Assembly: GCA_944332505.1 (NCBI GenBank)
Contig: CALVKC010000002.1
Coordinates: 144,276-208,275, forward strand
DNA length: 64,000 nt
Source: an uncultured Bacilli bacterium
Lineage (GTDB): Bacteria > Bacillota_I > Bacilli_A > RF39 > UBA660
Reading direction: 5' to 3'
Part shown: positions 42,693 through 51,246 of the stretch, one piece after another
Layout: each line of letters opens with the position of its first letter
Position numbering within the stretch: the stretch's first letter is position 1
Made by a program: the position numbers and the translations under genes
The notes under the pieces: model-generated
What the model was told of the DNA's origin: nothing
Databases searched by the model: none
Seen by the model: only the letters and a program-made list of their open reading frames with translations

Positions 42693-43092
42693 TTATTTAT
42701 CAAATTTAGTGAGATTATTTATTAATGTTACTTCTGAAAAATTTAATACTTTTCCTATGTATTCATCTATATCTGATTTTAATTTTTTATCATATATAGC
42801 AAATTCACCAAAACATACGTCAACATTAAAATGAAATCCTATTATTTTAAATCTATTTTTATCTAATCTTTCTAATACAATACCACCTCTTGTAGCTCCG
42901 AGGGTATCTAAATGCTATTTGTAATAAAGAGTTTGTAGAAAATACTTCTAAATCGTTATACAAGTAAGTACACATATATTCAGACCTTTTACTAAATAAT
43001 AGATAATTATCTATAAATTCAGTCAAAGAACATACTAAATCTCCTGACTTTTTATCATTACTCCACTTATATCTAACTATTATATCTTCCAT
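42693..43092 (-). pseudogene. Gene split by a +1 frame change near 42900
   Basis: From ATG 43092 the frame encodes MEDIIVRYKWSNDK... for about 64 residues, then ends in an atypical basic run and a stop at 42859. In the next frame, starting at ...GATRGGIVLERL near 42900, coding-like sequence continues for 66 more residues (IIGFHFNVDVCFGEFAIYD) to a stop at 42693, right before the AAGGAG site of the next gene. Joined, they make a ~127-residue protein. It may be a real indel, a sequencing error or a programmed frameshift at TACCCTCGGAG. Function unknown. Confidence 0.65.
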
Positions 43093-43108
43093 ACAAACTC
43101 CTTTATCA

Positions 43109-45460
43109 CTAATATTGTTCTCTATCTTTATATATTCCTGTTGTTACATAATCATTATATTGTTTCATTGTTATTTCATCATCTTCATTTGAAACGTCTG
43201 GACCATACCAATAAAAGAAACATTCTACGTCACATTTCATTGGAACAGATACTTTTTCTGAACCAGCTTTTATCATTAATTGGCTCATTAATTCTCCACA
43301 CCTTTTTCTATTTTCAAATGGACATTCTGCTATTATTTCGTCGTGGACGGGGAATAACATTTTAAAACCTAATGATTTTAATTCTTCATTTTGACCTATT
43401 AAAATCATTGCTCTCTTACTCATATCTGCTGCTGAACCTTGAATTACACTATTCAAACATTGTCTTAATGCTTCTGCAATAAAACTTTGATTATTATAAA
43501 TAGTAATTCCATTTTCTCTTGCTTTATCAATGATTTTTGTTCGCCAATATGAATTTTTTGCTTTTTCTAATTTATCTATATATTCATCTTTTATCTCTTG
43601 TGGAACCTCTTGATTTATTGAACCAGTATATGTAAATAATGGATTAAAATCTACCTGTCTTTTATCATTATACTTAAATTCATAAGGTTCATCTTGTATG
43701 TGTTTTAAATATCTTCTTCTACCCCAAGCAGTTGTAGTAAAACCATCTCTTTTTGCATTATTCTGAACTAACTCTGTATATTGTTTTATTGTTGGGTAAG
43801 CATTATAAAAATCATCTACTATTTTTTGTGCTTCTTCTGTTGTACTATGGATTTGTTCTGCTATGGAAGGTACTCCCCTACCATACATAATTCCTAATAA
43901 AATAGATTTTGTTGCACTTCTTCTTTTCTTTCCTTCTGGATTTGTTTTATCTGTTTTCTTACCATTTTCATCTAAATAAAATTCCATACAATCTGCATAA
44001 GGTAATTTATATATATCAGAAGCCATTGTTGCATATAAATCTTTTCCAGTCATATATGCCTCTATCATCTTTTGGTCATTTGCCAAACTTGCTAATGTTC
44101 TTGGTTCTTGCTGACTAAAATCTGAACTCATTAATATATTTCCCTTACCTGCACCAAATATTCTTCTTAACTCTTTTGCCTCACCTCTACTAGGTATTTG
44201 CTGTAAATTTGGATTACTTGAACTAAATCTACCTGTTGCTGCTCCATATTGATTTAAACTTGTATGTATTTTATCATCATATGGGTCTATTCTTTTTGGC
44301 AATGCTACTAGAAATGCGTCTATTAATTTTTCCATTTTTCTAAAATCTAACAAAGCATTGGTTAATGGTGTATTAATTTCTTGTAATTCATTTACACCAG
44401 TACCTTTTCCAGATTTAGTTTTATACCCTAATATCTGGTAAAATAGTACACTTAATTGTGCTGGACTTGATAAATTAATAGGATTGTCTAACTTTATATC
44501 ATAATGTTCTCGCCTAAACCTTGTTATTTCATCACTATATTTTTCTAATTCAGCATTAACTCTTGTTCGTGCTTCTTCCAACTTTATTGAATATTTTTCA
44601 TATAAATCATTTAACATACCTTGATTTATATTAACACCAGTTCTTTGCATATCTTCTAGTATTGGAAGTAGTGGCATTTCTATATTTTCAAACACATATT
44701 TTATTTCTTTAAATTCTAATTTGTTCATTTTCTCATATTGATAATTATATAACTCTAATGTCATATAAGCGTCCTTACCTGCATATATTGTGGCTACGTC
44801 TAATGGCACATAGTCAAAGGTAATTCCGTGAAATAAAGTATCAAACCTATTTACACCCTCATCTTCTACTGCTATATATTTATTATATTGAAACTTTAAG
44901 CTGTGTTCCTCATCTTGGTCGAATAAATATGCAGCTAACATTGTGTCCCAATAAGGGTCAGGTAACTTATACCCAAAAAAAGTTCTTAATACAGCCAAGT
45001 CGAACTTGGCATTATGGTAAATCCATCTAAATTTTCTGTTCTTAAAAACATTTCCAAATATTTCTTTAATTTTATCTGGACTTATTTGGCTTTTTAATCT
45101 TCCAGTTATAGTTGAAATATGGTTAATAGGTATATACAGAGCCTCCACACCATTACATACAGATATACCAACTAATGTGTCTGTAAAAGTGTTCAAACCT
45201 GTTGTTTCAGTATCTATACCTATTATTCCATTTTCAGGTGTTTCATCAAAAAATCTAATTAAATCTTTTTCATCTAAAACACATTTACTAGTATCTTTAT
45301 ACTTTCCTAGTTTTTCTTCAACTAATTTTCGTGCTGCAAGTATTAAAGTATCTAATGTTTCACCCTTTTTTAATTTAAAATTTACTTCTTTTGGTTTTTC
45401 AGTTACTTTATTTTTTTCTTTTTGCTCAACATATGCTTTGGGTATCTCAAATAATGCCAT
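43109..45460 (-). CDS. polA: Family A DNA polymerase with 3'-5' exonuclease domain
   Basis: 783 residues. No 5'-3' exonuclease domain. Proofreading DEDD domain: IDTETTGL (D83, E85), HNAKFDL (about 150-154), YAGKDAYMTLELY. Polymerase motif A SSDFSQQEPR (D447), motif B RRSATKSILLGIMYGRG, motif C PVHDEI. At the O-helix position of Taq Phe667 this enzyme has Leu522. It is the replicative polymerase of the phage. It sits between SSB (upstream) and the split gene, in a complete replication cluster. Confidence 0.95.
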   Translation of the reverse strand: MALFEIPKAYVEQKEKNKVTEKPKEVNFKLKKGETLDTLILAARKLVEEKLGKYKDTSKCVLDEKDLIRFFDETPENGIIGIDTETTGLNTFTDTLVGISVCNGVEALYIPINHISTITGRLKSQISPDKIKEIFGNVFKNRKFRWIYHNAKFDLAVLRTFFGYKLPDPYWDTMLAAYLFDQDEEHSLKFQYNKYIAVEDEGVNRFDTLFHGITFDYVPLDVATIYAGKDAYMTLELYNYQYEKMNKLEFKEIKYVFENIEMPLLPILEDMQRTGVNINQGMLNDLYEKYSIKLEEARTRVNAELEKYSDEITRFRREHYDIKLDNPINLSSPAQLSVLFYQILGYKTKSGKGTGVNELQEINTPLTNALLDFRKMEKLIDAFLVALPKRIDPYDDKIHTSLNQYGAATGRFSSSNPNLQQIPSRGEAKELRRIFGAGKGNILMSSDFSQQEPRTLASLANDQKMIEAYMTGKDLYATMASDIYKLPYADCMEFYLDENGKKTDKTNPEGKKRRSATKSILLGIMYGRGVPSIAEQIHSTTEEAQKIVDDFYNAYPTIKQYTELVQNNAKRDGFTTTAWGRRRYLKHIQDEPYEFKYNDKRQVDFNPLFTYTGSINQEVPQEIKDEYIDKLEKAKNSYWRTKIIDKARENGITIYNNQSFIAEALRQCLNSVIQGSAADMSKRAMILIGQNEELKSLGFKMLFPVHDEIIAECPFENRKRCGELMSQLMIKAGSEKVSVPMKCDVECFFYWYGPDVSNEDDEITMKQYNDYVTTGIYKDREQY

Positions 45461-45479
45461 TTAAGATTGCCTCCTTTTA

Positions 45480-46157
45480 CTAAAACATATCTGTTGTTCT
45501 TCTAGTACTTGTAAATGCTTGATTTCCAAATCCATTTGGAGTTCCAAAATTACCTTGATTTTGATTGCTAAATTGTTGATTTCCAAATCCATTTTGGTTA
45601 TTAGCAAAATTATTGTTATTAGTTGCAGTAACAGTATAGTTACCTGGTTTTATCATTTTTAATTCATCATTAGTTTTTAATTCCCCAAAACTTTCTCTTG
45701 TTCTACCATCATTATTACCACTTCTAATTAATTCATAATCAGTACTTGTACCACTACCAGTTCTAATAATTTTAAATACTTGACCTGCTATTGGTGCTTT
45801 ACCATTAAAATCTTCTGTATGTGCTGATAATTTTTCTTCAAATCTACCTGTTCTTACCCAATATTGAATTTCTTGTTTATCTTCATTGTATATAGGTATA
45901 ATATACCTTGCTACTAATTTTTCCCCTTTTGCACAATAGATACAATCACTTAATGGTGACTCTTCGGTTTCTCTTGCACATAATATATTTTGTGGGTATT
46001 GACTATCTGGTAATTGAACACTATGGCATATTACTGGTTCCATATCTTCCATTGTGTTGTATAAAAATCTCACCATAGCTGATTTACCTTCTTCTAATTT
46101 GAAAAATGAACTACCTCCCCCACTTAAATTTCTTGCTTGGTCTCTTGTCAACTTCAT
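45480..46157 (-). CDS. ssb: Single-stranded DNA-binding protein (phage type)
   Basis: 225 residues from ATG 46157 (AAAGGAGG site before it). Residues about 20-85 carry MVRFLYN...CHS...CARETEESPLSDCIYCAKGEK, a zinc-binding set within an OB-like domain as in T4 gp32-type and related phage proteins. From about 175 on is an Asn/Gln/Gly/Phe low-complexity tail ending in TTDMF, a short acidic-hydrophobic tip used by SSBs to contact partners. It coats single-stranded DNA at the fork. Its leader has two 18-base direct repeats. Confidence 0.85.
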   Translation of the reverse strand: MKLTRDQARNLSGGGSSFFKLEEGKSAMVRFLYNTMEDMEPVICHSVQLPDSQYPQNILCARETEESPLSDCIYCAKGEKLVARYIIPIYNEDKQEIQYWVRTGRFEEKLSAHTEDFNGKAPIAGQVFKIIRTGSGTSTDYELIRSGNNDGRTRESFGELKTNDELKMIKPGNYTVTATNNNNFANNQNGFGNQQFSNQNQGNFGTPNGFGNQAFTSTRRTTDMF

Positions 46158-46188
46158 AACCAAATTCCTCCTTTAAATTTTTAATTTT

Positions 46189-46240
46189 AGCAATTTCACT
46201 GCTATATTGAATATATTGTTTAAGCAATTTCACTGCTATA
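46189..46240 (-). repeat. Two exact 18-base direct repeats in the ssb leader
   Basis: Minus-strand TATAGCAGTGAAATTGCT at 46223-46240 and again at 46189-46206, 34 bases apart. Each has AGCA/TGCT ends that can form a small hairpin with loop GTGAAAT. The first copy lies on the expected transcription start, the second in the leader. Likely operator or RNA-binding sites controlling ssb. Confidence 0.6.
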
Positions 46241-46244
46241 ATAT

Positions 46245-46283
46245 AATATATCACCTTTATATTAAAATTATAAAAGTGATATA
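46245..46283 (-). promoter_or_regulatory. ssb promoter region with inverted repeat
   Basis: Minus strand AAGGTGATATATTAT: TG-A-TATATT (-10 at 46245-46250), no TTTACA -35. An inverted repeat (TATATCACTTTTAT/ATAAAGGTGATATA, 46270-46283 with 46247-46260) spans the -10 side and may be the terminator of the primase gene or an operator. Confidence 0.5.
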
Positions 46284-46295
46284 CTAATATTTTAT

Positions 46296-47264
46296 TTAAT
46301 TATTTTTATAAAGTTGAACCCAATTTTCATAAGGTATAACTTCCATTTGTTTAAACTGCTCATAAGACATATCATTAATATCGTGATTATTTGGAACACA
46401 AGCAACATATACTTTTTTTCTGTTATTAAATAAAAAACTTCCCAATTTTTTAGTACCTAAATGACCCGCATTATCACCATCTAGTGCTAAAACATAATCA
46501 TTACACTTGACTGTTAATAATTGTTTATATTGATACTGTGTACCTGTTCCCAATAAGGCTACTCCCGACTTATGATATTCATATAATGACCATAAATTAA
46601 ATGGACCCTCTACTACCCATAGATGATTTATAAATAATGGTAATTCATAAATACCATATAGAGGTTTAACAAATTCAAGTGGGTATATATACTGTTTTTC
46701 TTTTATAGCACGTCTACCTATACCCAAACAATTATTATATATATCTTTAATAGGAAATGTAATATGGTCATTAATATTATCATAACCTATATCATATACT
46801 TCTGCTGTATTTTTAGATATTTTTCTATTCTCTAAATATCTATGATAGGTTCTATACTGACTTAAATCATCATATGTTATATTATTTTGTTTAGTAGGTA
46901 TTTTAAAAGATATAACTGGACTTTTAATTTCTTGTATAGCAGTTTCTCTAACTAATGCTAATTTTAATCCAAATCTTGCTTCTACTTCATCTTCATTATA
47001 TTTATCACCTAATACATACTTAACCATATCAGCTAAATTAGTAGTTATATGACAAGTAAAACAATTCACTGTTCCTGCATTACTCTTTTCATCACTTACC
47101 TTTTTTATACCACAACTAGGTTTTCTTTCTTGTCCTTCCTTATGGTATGGACAACTAACCATAATATTCTTTCCAACAGTTTTTATTCTACTAAAATATC
47201 TTTTACCTGTTTTTAATAATATATAATTACTTAAATCTTGAATTAATTGTTCATCTATAACCAT
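46296..47264 (-). CDS. dnaG: DnaG-type DNA primase
   Basis: 322 residues, short form. Zinc motif CPYH...C...CFTC at about 37-70, then Toprim elements WVVEGPFNLWSL and LALDGDNAGHLG. It makes RNA primers for lagging-strand synthesis, with the DnaB helicase encoded just upstream. The C-terminal helicase-binding domain is minimal. ATG 47264 after an AAGGTAATT site. Confidence 0.9.
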   Translation of the reverse strand: MVIDEQLIQDLSNYILLKTGKRYFSRIKTVGKNIMVSCPYHKEGQERKPSCGIKKVSDEKSNAGTVNCFTCHITTNLADMVKYVLGDKYNEDEVEARFGLKLALVRETAIQEIKSPVISFKIPTKQNNITYDDLSQYRTYHRYLENRKISKNTAEVYDIGYDNINDHITFPIKDIYNNCLGIGRRAIKEKQYIYPLEFVKPLYGIYELPLFINHLWVVEGPFNLWSLYEYHKSGVALLGTGTQYQYKQLLTVKCNDYVLALDGDNAGHLGTKKLGSFLFNNRKKVYVACVPNNHDINDMSYEQFKQMEVIPYENWVQLYKNN

Positions 47265-47278
47265 ATTAATTACCTTCT

Positions 47279-48535
47279 TTAAAACTGCATACCACGTCTA
47301 AACATACTAGAACTACTATTTCTAGTTGGTGTTCTATTTACCATTTGTGGTCCAATTTCCTGAATTGGTTTGTATTTATTTTTACCATAATCAACGTCAT
47401 ATCTCTGTACCAAATTACCATTACCATATCTATTTTTTAATATATTTAAGGTAAGTACACCATTTTCATTTTTCATTGATATTACTCTTGTAGCATTTTG
47501 TGCAACTGCGTCACTTTCAGCAATATTTTCTAGGGCTGGTCCATTTTTGTTTTCTCCACCTTGCCTATTACTTTGTACTAATAAAATAATTGGTAATGAA
47601 TACTTTGATGATAAAGAAAACAAATCCATACTTATATTACCATATTGTTGACGAAGTGGTGTACCTGGCTTACAAGTGGTATCTTCCATTAAAGATAACT
47701 GGTCTATAATCACTAATGTTAATTTATTTTCAACTATAAATCTTTCTATATCAGCAACACTTGCTCTACCCCTTAGTTCTTTCTGTGTTAAAATTTTTAT
47801 TGATAGGTTATGTTCACGTATAAATGATATAGCTTCCTCTTTTGTAGAAGTATATGTTGGTTTTGCACAACATATTATTCTTTCTTGTAATTGTTCTTTA
47901 CTCATTTCACCTGAATATATGCCTACATTTTCTCCTGACAATGCTGCTGCCATTGCAAATTTTAATCCTAACCAAGATTTACCTTGTCCAGTTCTACCCA
48001 TAAATACAACTAATTCTTCACCACGCTGCCAACCCTTTAATTTATCATTAAGCTCTTTAAAACCAGTACTAATTGTTTCTTTTTCATTTCCTAATTGTTG
48101 TTCTATGTTATCAAATAAATCCACTGCTTGTGTATGATGACTTAATAACACAGTATCATTATACACATTACCAATTCGCTCTATATAACTATCTGGATTA
48201 GTCATCATTTCATCTTGATACTCATTTAATTCAGATATTCTATGTATTAAATATTCTTGTTTATATGTATCTACTAAATATTTACAAGCACTTTCATAAT
48301 CAGAAAAATTTAAACAATCTTGTAGTTCTTGGTCTGATATATTAAATCTTGCTTGTAATATAGCTAATTCTGGGTATTTACCTACATTATATTCATCTTC
48401 TATAAACTGGTATAGTTGGTGATTAGCAAAAGTAAAAAACTTTTTTTGCATATGATTTAATATCATTATATTCCAATTTTGGTTCTTTACAACCCCCAAC
48501 AACAATGCTTTTTCTATATAATCTCTACTAGCCAT
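47279..48535 (-). CDS. dnaB: DnaB-type replicative helicase
   Basis: 418 residues. N-terminal helical domain (1-110), then the RecA-like motor with GRTGQGKSW (Walker A, 180-188), YSGEMSKEQLQERI, LVIIDQLSLME (Walker B) and VQSNRQGGENKNGPALENIAESDAVAQNATRVI. Unwinds DNA at the fork. Located 14 bases before the primase gene and 8 bases after a probable loader. Confidence 0.95.
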   Translation of the reverse strand: MASRDYIEKALLLGVVKNQNWNIMILNHMQKKFFTFANHQLYQFIEDEYNVGKYPELAILQARFNISDQELQDCLNFSDYESACKYLVDTYKQEYLIHRISELNEYQDEMMTNPDSYIERIGNVYNDTVLLSHHTQAVDLFDNIEQQLGNEKETISTGFKELNDKLKGWQRGEELVVFMGRTGQGKSWLGLKFAMAAALSGENVGIYSGEMSKEQLQERIICCAKPTYTSTKEEAISFIREHNLSIKILTQKELRGRASVADIERFIVENKLTLVIIDQLSLMEDTTCKPGTPLRQQYGNISMDLFSLSSKYSLPIILLVQSNRQGGENKNGPALENIAESDAVAQNATRVISMKNENGVLTLNILKNRYGNGNLVQRYDVDYGKNKYKPIQEIGPQMVNRTPTRNSSSSMFRRGMQF

Positions 48536-48542
48536 TATTATC

Positions 48543-49229
48543 TCACTTTCTTAAACTAAAATTTTCACTTTGATAATCATATATATGATTATCGCAATTC
48601 ATTACATTTACAAATTCCTCATCTATACCTTCCATTATTTCTTTCATACTATTACCACTTACAAAAAAACAATTACCTAAACAATTTAAGTATCGACTAG
48701 TTAATACTTCATATAATTTTGATATTGTATAATCTGTTTTATTATAGTTAAATTTGTCCCAAAATATAAAGTCTGCGTCTAATAATTGATTATATATAAA
48801 ATCCAAACTATAATGTAATCTTGGTCTTAATTCATTACTTTGTGAAAGTGTTATTAATTTTCTAAAATCGTCAATTAATAAATTTGTATCTACAAATGCA
48901 ATAGATTTTATATGTTCATCACTACGCAATTTATTATATAAATATTGCTCGAATATATATGTTCCTACATAACTACTATATCTAAATGTATCAGTACGAA
49001 CCATAAAATTTTCATTTGTATCTATTAAATTTAAAAATGTACCCAAATCTCTCTTTATACCACTAGATGAGTTATTTATATCAATTCCATTTTGTAAATA
49101 ACGTTCTGGTAATTTAGAATACATAATAGCATTTTCTAATCTAGTTTGAACTAAATCTAAAAATTCGGGATTATTGTTATCAAGACTTATACAATACAAT
49201 ATTCTATCAGCCAAATACATATTATTCAT
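48543..49229 (-). CDS. Helicase-loader-like protein with degenerate ATP site
   Basis: 228 residues. The order and pattern match DnaC/DnaI loaders: a zinc-less N-terminus, then VRTDTFRYSSYVGTYIFEQYLYNKL where a loader would have GxxGxGKT, then LLDADFIFWDKFNYNKTDYTISKLYEVLTSRYLN (Walker B/sensor layout) and CFFVSGNS (sensor 1). The Walker A lysine is missing. It lies directly before dnaB. A loader that works without ATP hydrolysis, or a former loader, is the best reading. Confidence 0.5.
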   Translation of the reverse strand: MNNMYLADRILYCISLDNNNPEFLDLVQTRLENAIMYSKLPERYLQNGIDINNSSSGIKRDLGTFLNLIDTNENFMVRTDTFRYSSYVGTYIFEQYLYNKLRSDEHIKSIAFVDTNLLIDDFRKLITLSQSNELRPRLHYSLDFIYNQLLDADFIFWDKFNYNKTDYTISKLYEVLTSRYLNCLGNCFFVSGNSMKEIMEGIDEEFVNVMNCDNHIYDYQSENFSLRK

Positions 49230-49232
49230 TTT

Positions 49233-49715
49233 CTATTTCCATCTTTCCTCCCCAAAATATCTATCTAATTCATCATCAGTCATTCCTCTACTAAACTGTT
49301 TTCTTTTAGGTACATTATTTTTCACATATTTTCGTAAATCTATTTCTTTATTTTTACTCATATACAAACTATGCTTATATAATGTTCGTTTATCATTTCT
49401 ATGACGTCTTAATGCCCATTTTAATTGAAATACAATTTCATCTATATTTAATTCTGTATCTTTGGGAACAATATCTATAAATTCTTTATAACAGCAATTC
49501 TTTAATAAATCCTTTATCATATACTTAAAATATTCTAATGATAGTCCAGTTCTCCCAAAAACACTTAATCTGGTTCTTAGATATAAATAAATTGCCAATT
49601 TTGTTTTATCAGAAATATTATCTAAACTCTGACACCAAGCAAATAAATCTTGTGTATTAAAATATTTTCCACCTTTTTGTTTACTATTATCTAATTGACT
49701 TAAAGAAAATGCCAT
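49233..49715 (-). CDS. Possible replication accessory protein
   Basis: 160 residues from ATG 49715 (GAGGTGTATATA site). A helical protein with a basic middle (WALRRHRNDKRTLYKHSLYM) and an acidic C-terminal tail (DDELDRYFGEERWK). The place, just before the loader-like and helicase genes, fits a DnaD-like initiation protein, but no motif proves this. Confidence 0.6.
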   Translation of the reverse strand: MAFSLSQLDNSKQKGGKYFNTQDLFAWCQSLDNISDKTKLAIYLYLRTRLSVFGRTGLSLEYFKYMIKDLLKNCCYKEFIDIVPKDTELNIDEIVFQLKWALRRHRNDKRTLYKHSLYMSKNKEIDLRKYVKNNVPKRKQFSRGMTDDELDRYFGEERWK

Positions 49716-49727
49716 TATATACACCTC

Positions 49728-50861
49728 TTAATCTTCTAACTCTTTTTCTATTGTTAATACCTGTGCCTTGTCAGTGTTGTTTGTATCATATAATTTATAC
49801 ATTATATCACCTAAAACCTCTACTGTAATCTTTGCACCTTCATATGTTAAATACTCCTTAGATAATATATCTAAAATGTCCAATATTGTTAATTTATTAT
49901 ATCTAAATGTCTTTCTAAAATCACTTAATTTCATTAAATCTACTACATTTTCACCTGTAACAAATCTAAACTTATTATAAAAATCTTGAACTCTTTGATT
50001 ATTATGTTCATCTGAAAGTTTATCTATTGGACATATTTGTTCTTCATTATGTGGTTTTATATCATAACCAACTCTTTTTAATAGTGTGGTCAATTCTCTA
50101 ACACTAATCTCAATAGGATTTTTCTGAAATCCTAAATATGCCTCATATAATTCTGCTGCTTTTTCTTTGGAATGATTTAACATATCTTCCATATCAAAAT
50201 GTAGTATAAAATCATATAATCTATCACAATCTAAATCACAACTTAAAGAAGGTAATAATGTAAATGTTTTATATATTAAAACACCTGTATATACCTTATA
50301 TGTTGATTTTTGATGGTTTAATTCCACTAATAATATTGGTACATAATCATCATTAGCAAAATCTGTATTTTTATCATAAAATATATATTTAATTAATCCA
50401 TTTTTACCATCTTGATACCATTTTCTTGCTGAATTATCAGTAGTAAAGTCTATAACAAATTTTTGGTGTTTATCTTTAAAATCCTCTACACTACTTTCAT
50501 ATCTAAAATCTTGAATATCAACAATTTCACCTTGTGATAATGCTAAATATACAACAGTTGGTTTTGTTAATGAGAATTTTTCTTCATCTCTAACCTTATC
50601 TAAACATTTTTCTAACTGTCTATCTTTTAATTGTTTCCATATATCTTCTGACTTTTTGTATAATTCCTTACTTGTTGGTAATTTAATGTCAATTTGTTTG
50701 TGCAAATACTCTACTGCACCTTTCAATAACTCATATGACATAGTTGTATCATTTCCTAAATCTAAATCTAATCTATTTGGTGCTTTCCAAACCACACTTT
50801 TTGGTGTAACAATACTAGTAACAGCATTACCAAATAATCCTACTCTACTTTCGTCTGTCAT
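49728..50861 (-). CDS. Protein of unknown function
   Basis: 377 residues, alpha/beta. N-terminal part (VTPKSVVWKAPNRLDLDLGNDTTMSYELLKGAVEYL) recalls DUF932-type phage proteins that act in replication or recombination; weak. Upstream of the helicase genes and coupled to the 50861 gene (shared base). Confidence 0.65.
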   Translation of the reverse strand: MTDESRVGLFGNAVTSIVTPKSVVWKAPNRLDLDLGNDTTMSYELLKGAVEYLHKQIDIKLPTSKELYKKSEDIWKQLKDRQLEKCLDKVRDEEKFSLTKPTVVYLALSQGEIVDIQDFRYESSVEDFKDKHQKFVIDFTTDNSARKWYQDGKNGLIKYIFYDKNTDFANDDYVPILLVELNHQKSTYKVYTGVLIYKTFTLLPSLSCDLDCDRLYDFILHFDMEDMLNHSKEKAAELYEAYLGFQKNPIEISVRELTTLLKRVGYDIKPHNEEQICPIDKLSDEHNNQRVQDFYNKFRFVTGENVVDLMKLSDFRKTFRYNKLTILDILDILSKEYLTYEGAKITVEVLGDIMYKLYDTNNTDKAQVLTIEKELED

Positions 50862-51151
50862 TATAATTCCTCCTTATTATATAAAATATCTTCACTAAAT
50901 AGCATATCTTCTGGTGGGTGTTTATATTTTATTTGATTATAGTGCTTTGCTATTTTTAAAGCAAGTACTCTATCAACAAACTTACCATTTGCAGTAACAA
51001 ATCCCTGCTTTGCATTTACTAACTCACCTTTTGGTCTTTGTATAAAACAGTCTGCGTGAGTAAGTCCCTTATAAATAACATTATTTTTTAAAAGTGCTGC
51101 ACTAACTATTTTACCATAGCGCTTATCATACCATAAATCCACAAAAAACAT
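50861..51151 (-). CDS. Small protein of unknown function
   Basis: 96 residues. Basic, alpha/beta (NVIYKGLTHADCFIQRPKGELVNAKQGFVTANGKFVDRVLALKIA); this 'G..HADC...' and 'GFVT..G.FvdR..A..iA' arrangement is common in Firmicute phage proteins of unknown role. AAGGTGG site. First gene of the replication operon. Confidence 0.7.
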   Translation of the reverse strand: MFFVDLWYDKRYGKIVSAALLKNNVIYKGLTHADCFIQRPKGELVNAKQGFVTANGKFVDRVLALKIAKHYNQIKYKHPPEDMLFSEDILYNKEEL

Positions 51152-51191
51152 ATATTTACCACCTTATTAGATATAACAATTTTGTCATAAT

Positions 51192-51225
51192 AAAAATAGT
51201 AGGACATATTCTATTAGTCCTACTA
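51192..51225 (-). terminator. Intrinsic terminator between ligA and the helicase operon
   Basis: Perfect 9-bp stem TAGTAGGAC (arms 51197-51205 and 51217-51225) with an 11-base loop and then TTTTTATT. Its first-transcribed arm starts one base after the -10 box of the promoter at 51227. Confidence 0.75.
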
Positions 51226-51226
51226 T

Positions 51227-51239
51227 ATTATATCACCTT
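51227..51239 (-). promoter_or_regulatory. AGGTGATATAAT extended -10 promoter
   Basis: Minus strand TTAAGGTGATATAAT, -10 TATAAT at 51227-51232 with TG before. No good -35. The start site would lie inside the first arm of the terminator hairpin that follows, so new transcripts lack half the stem. Confidence 0.6.
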
Positions 51240-51246
51240 AATTCAT

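Noticed and set aside
42859..43092. A complete 77-residue gene
   Set aside because: Its last ~13 residues (RSYKRWYCIRKIR) are atypical while the neighbouring frame carries on with normal protein sequence for 66 codons, so the frame was judged broken.
46189..46240. Possible CRISPR array
   Set aside because: Only two 18-base repeats with one 16-base interval, in the ssb leader; too short and too few, and no cas gene is present.
47676..48137. A 153-codon open frame on the plus strand within dnaB
   Set aside because: It is antisense to the Walker motifs of a certain helicase, has no ribosome site and reflects the low stop density opposite this gene. Other plus-strand frames (for example 22260-22571, 11881-12216) were dismissed for the same reason.
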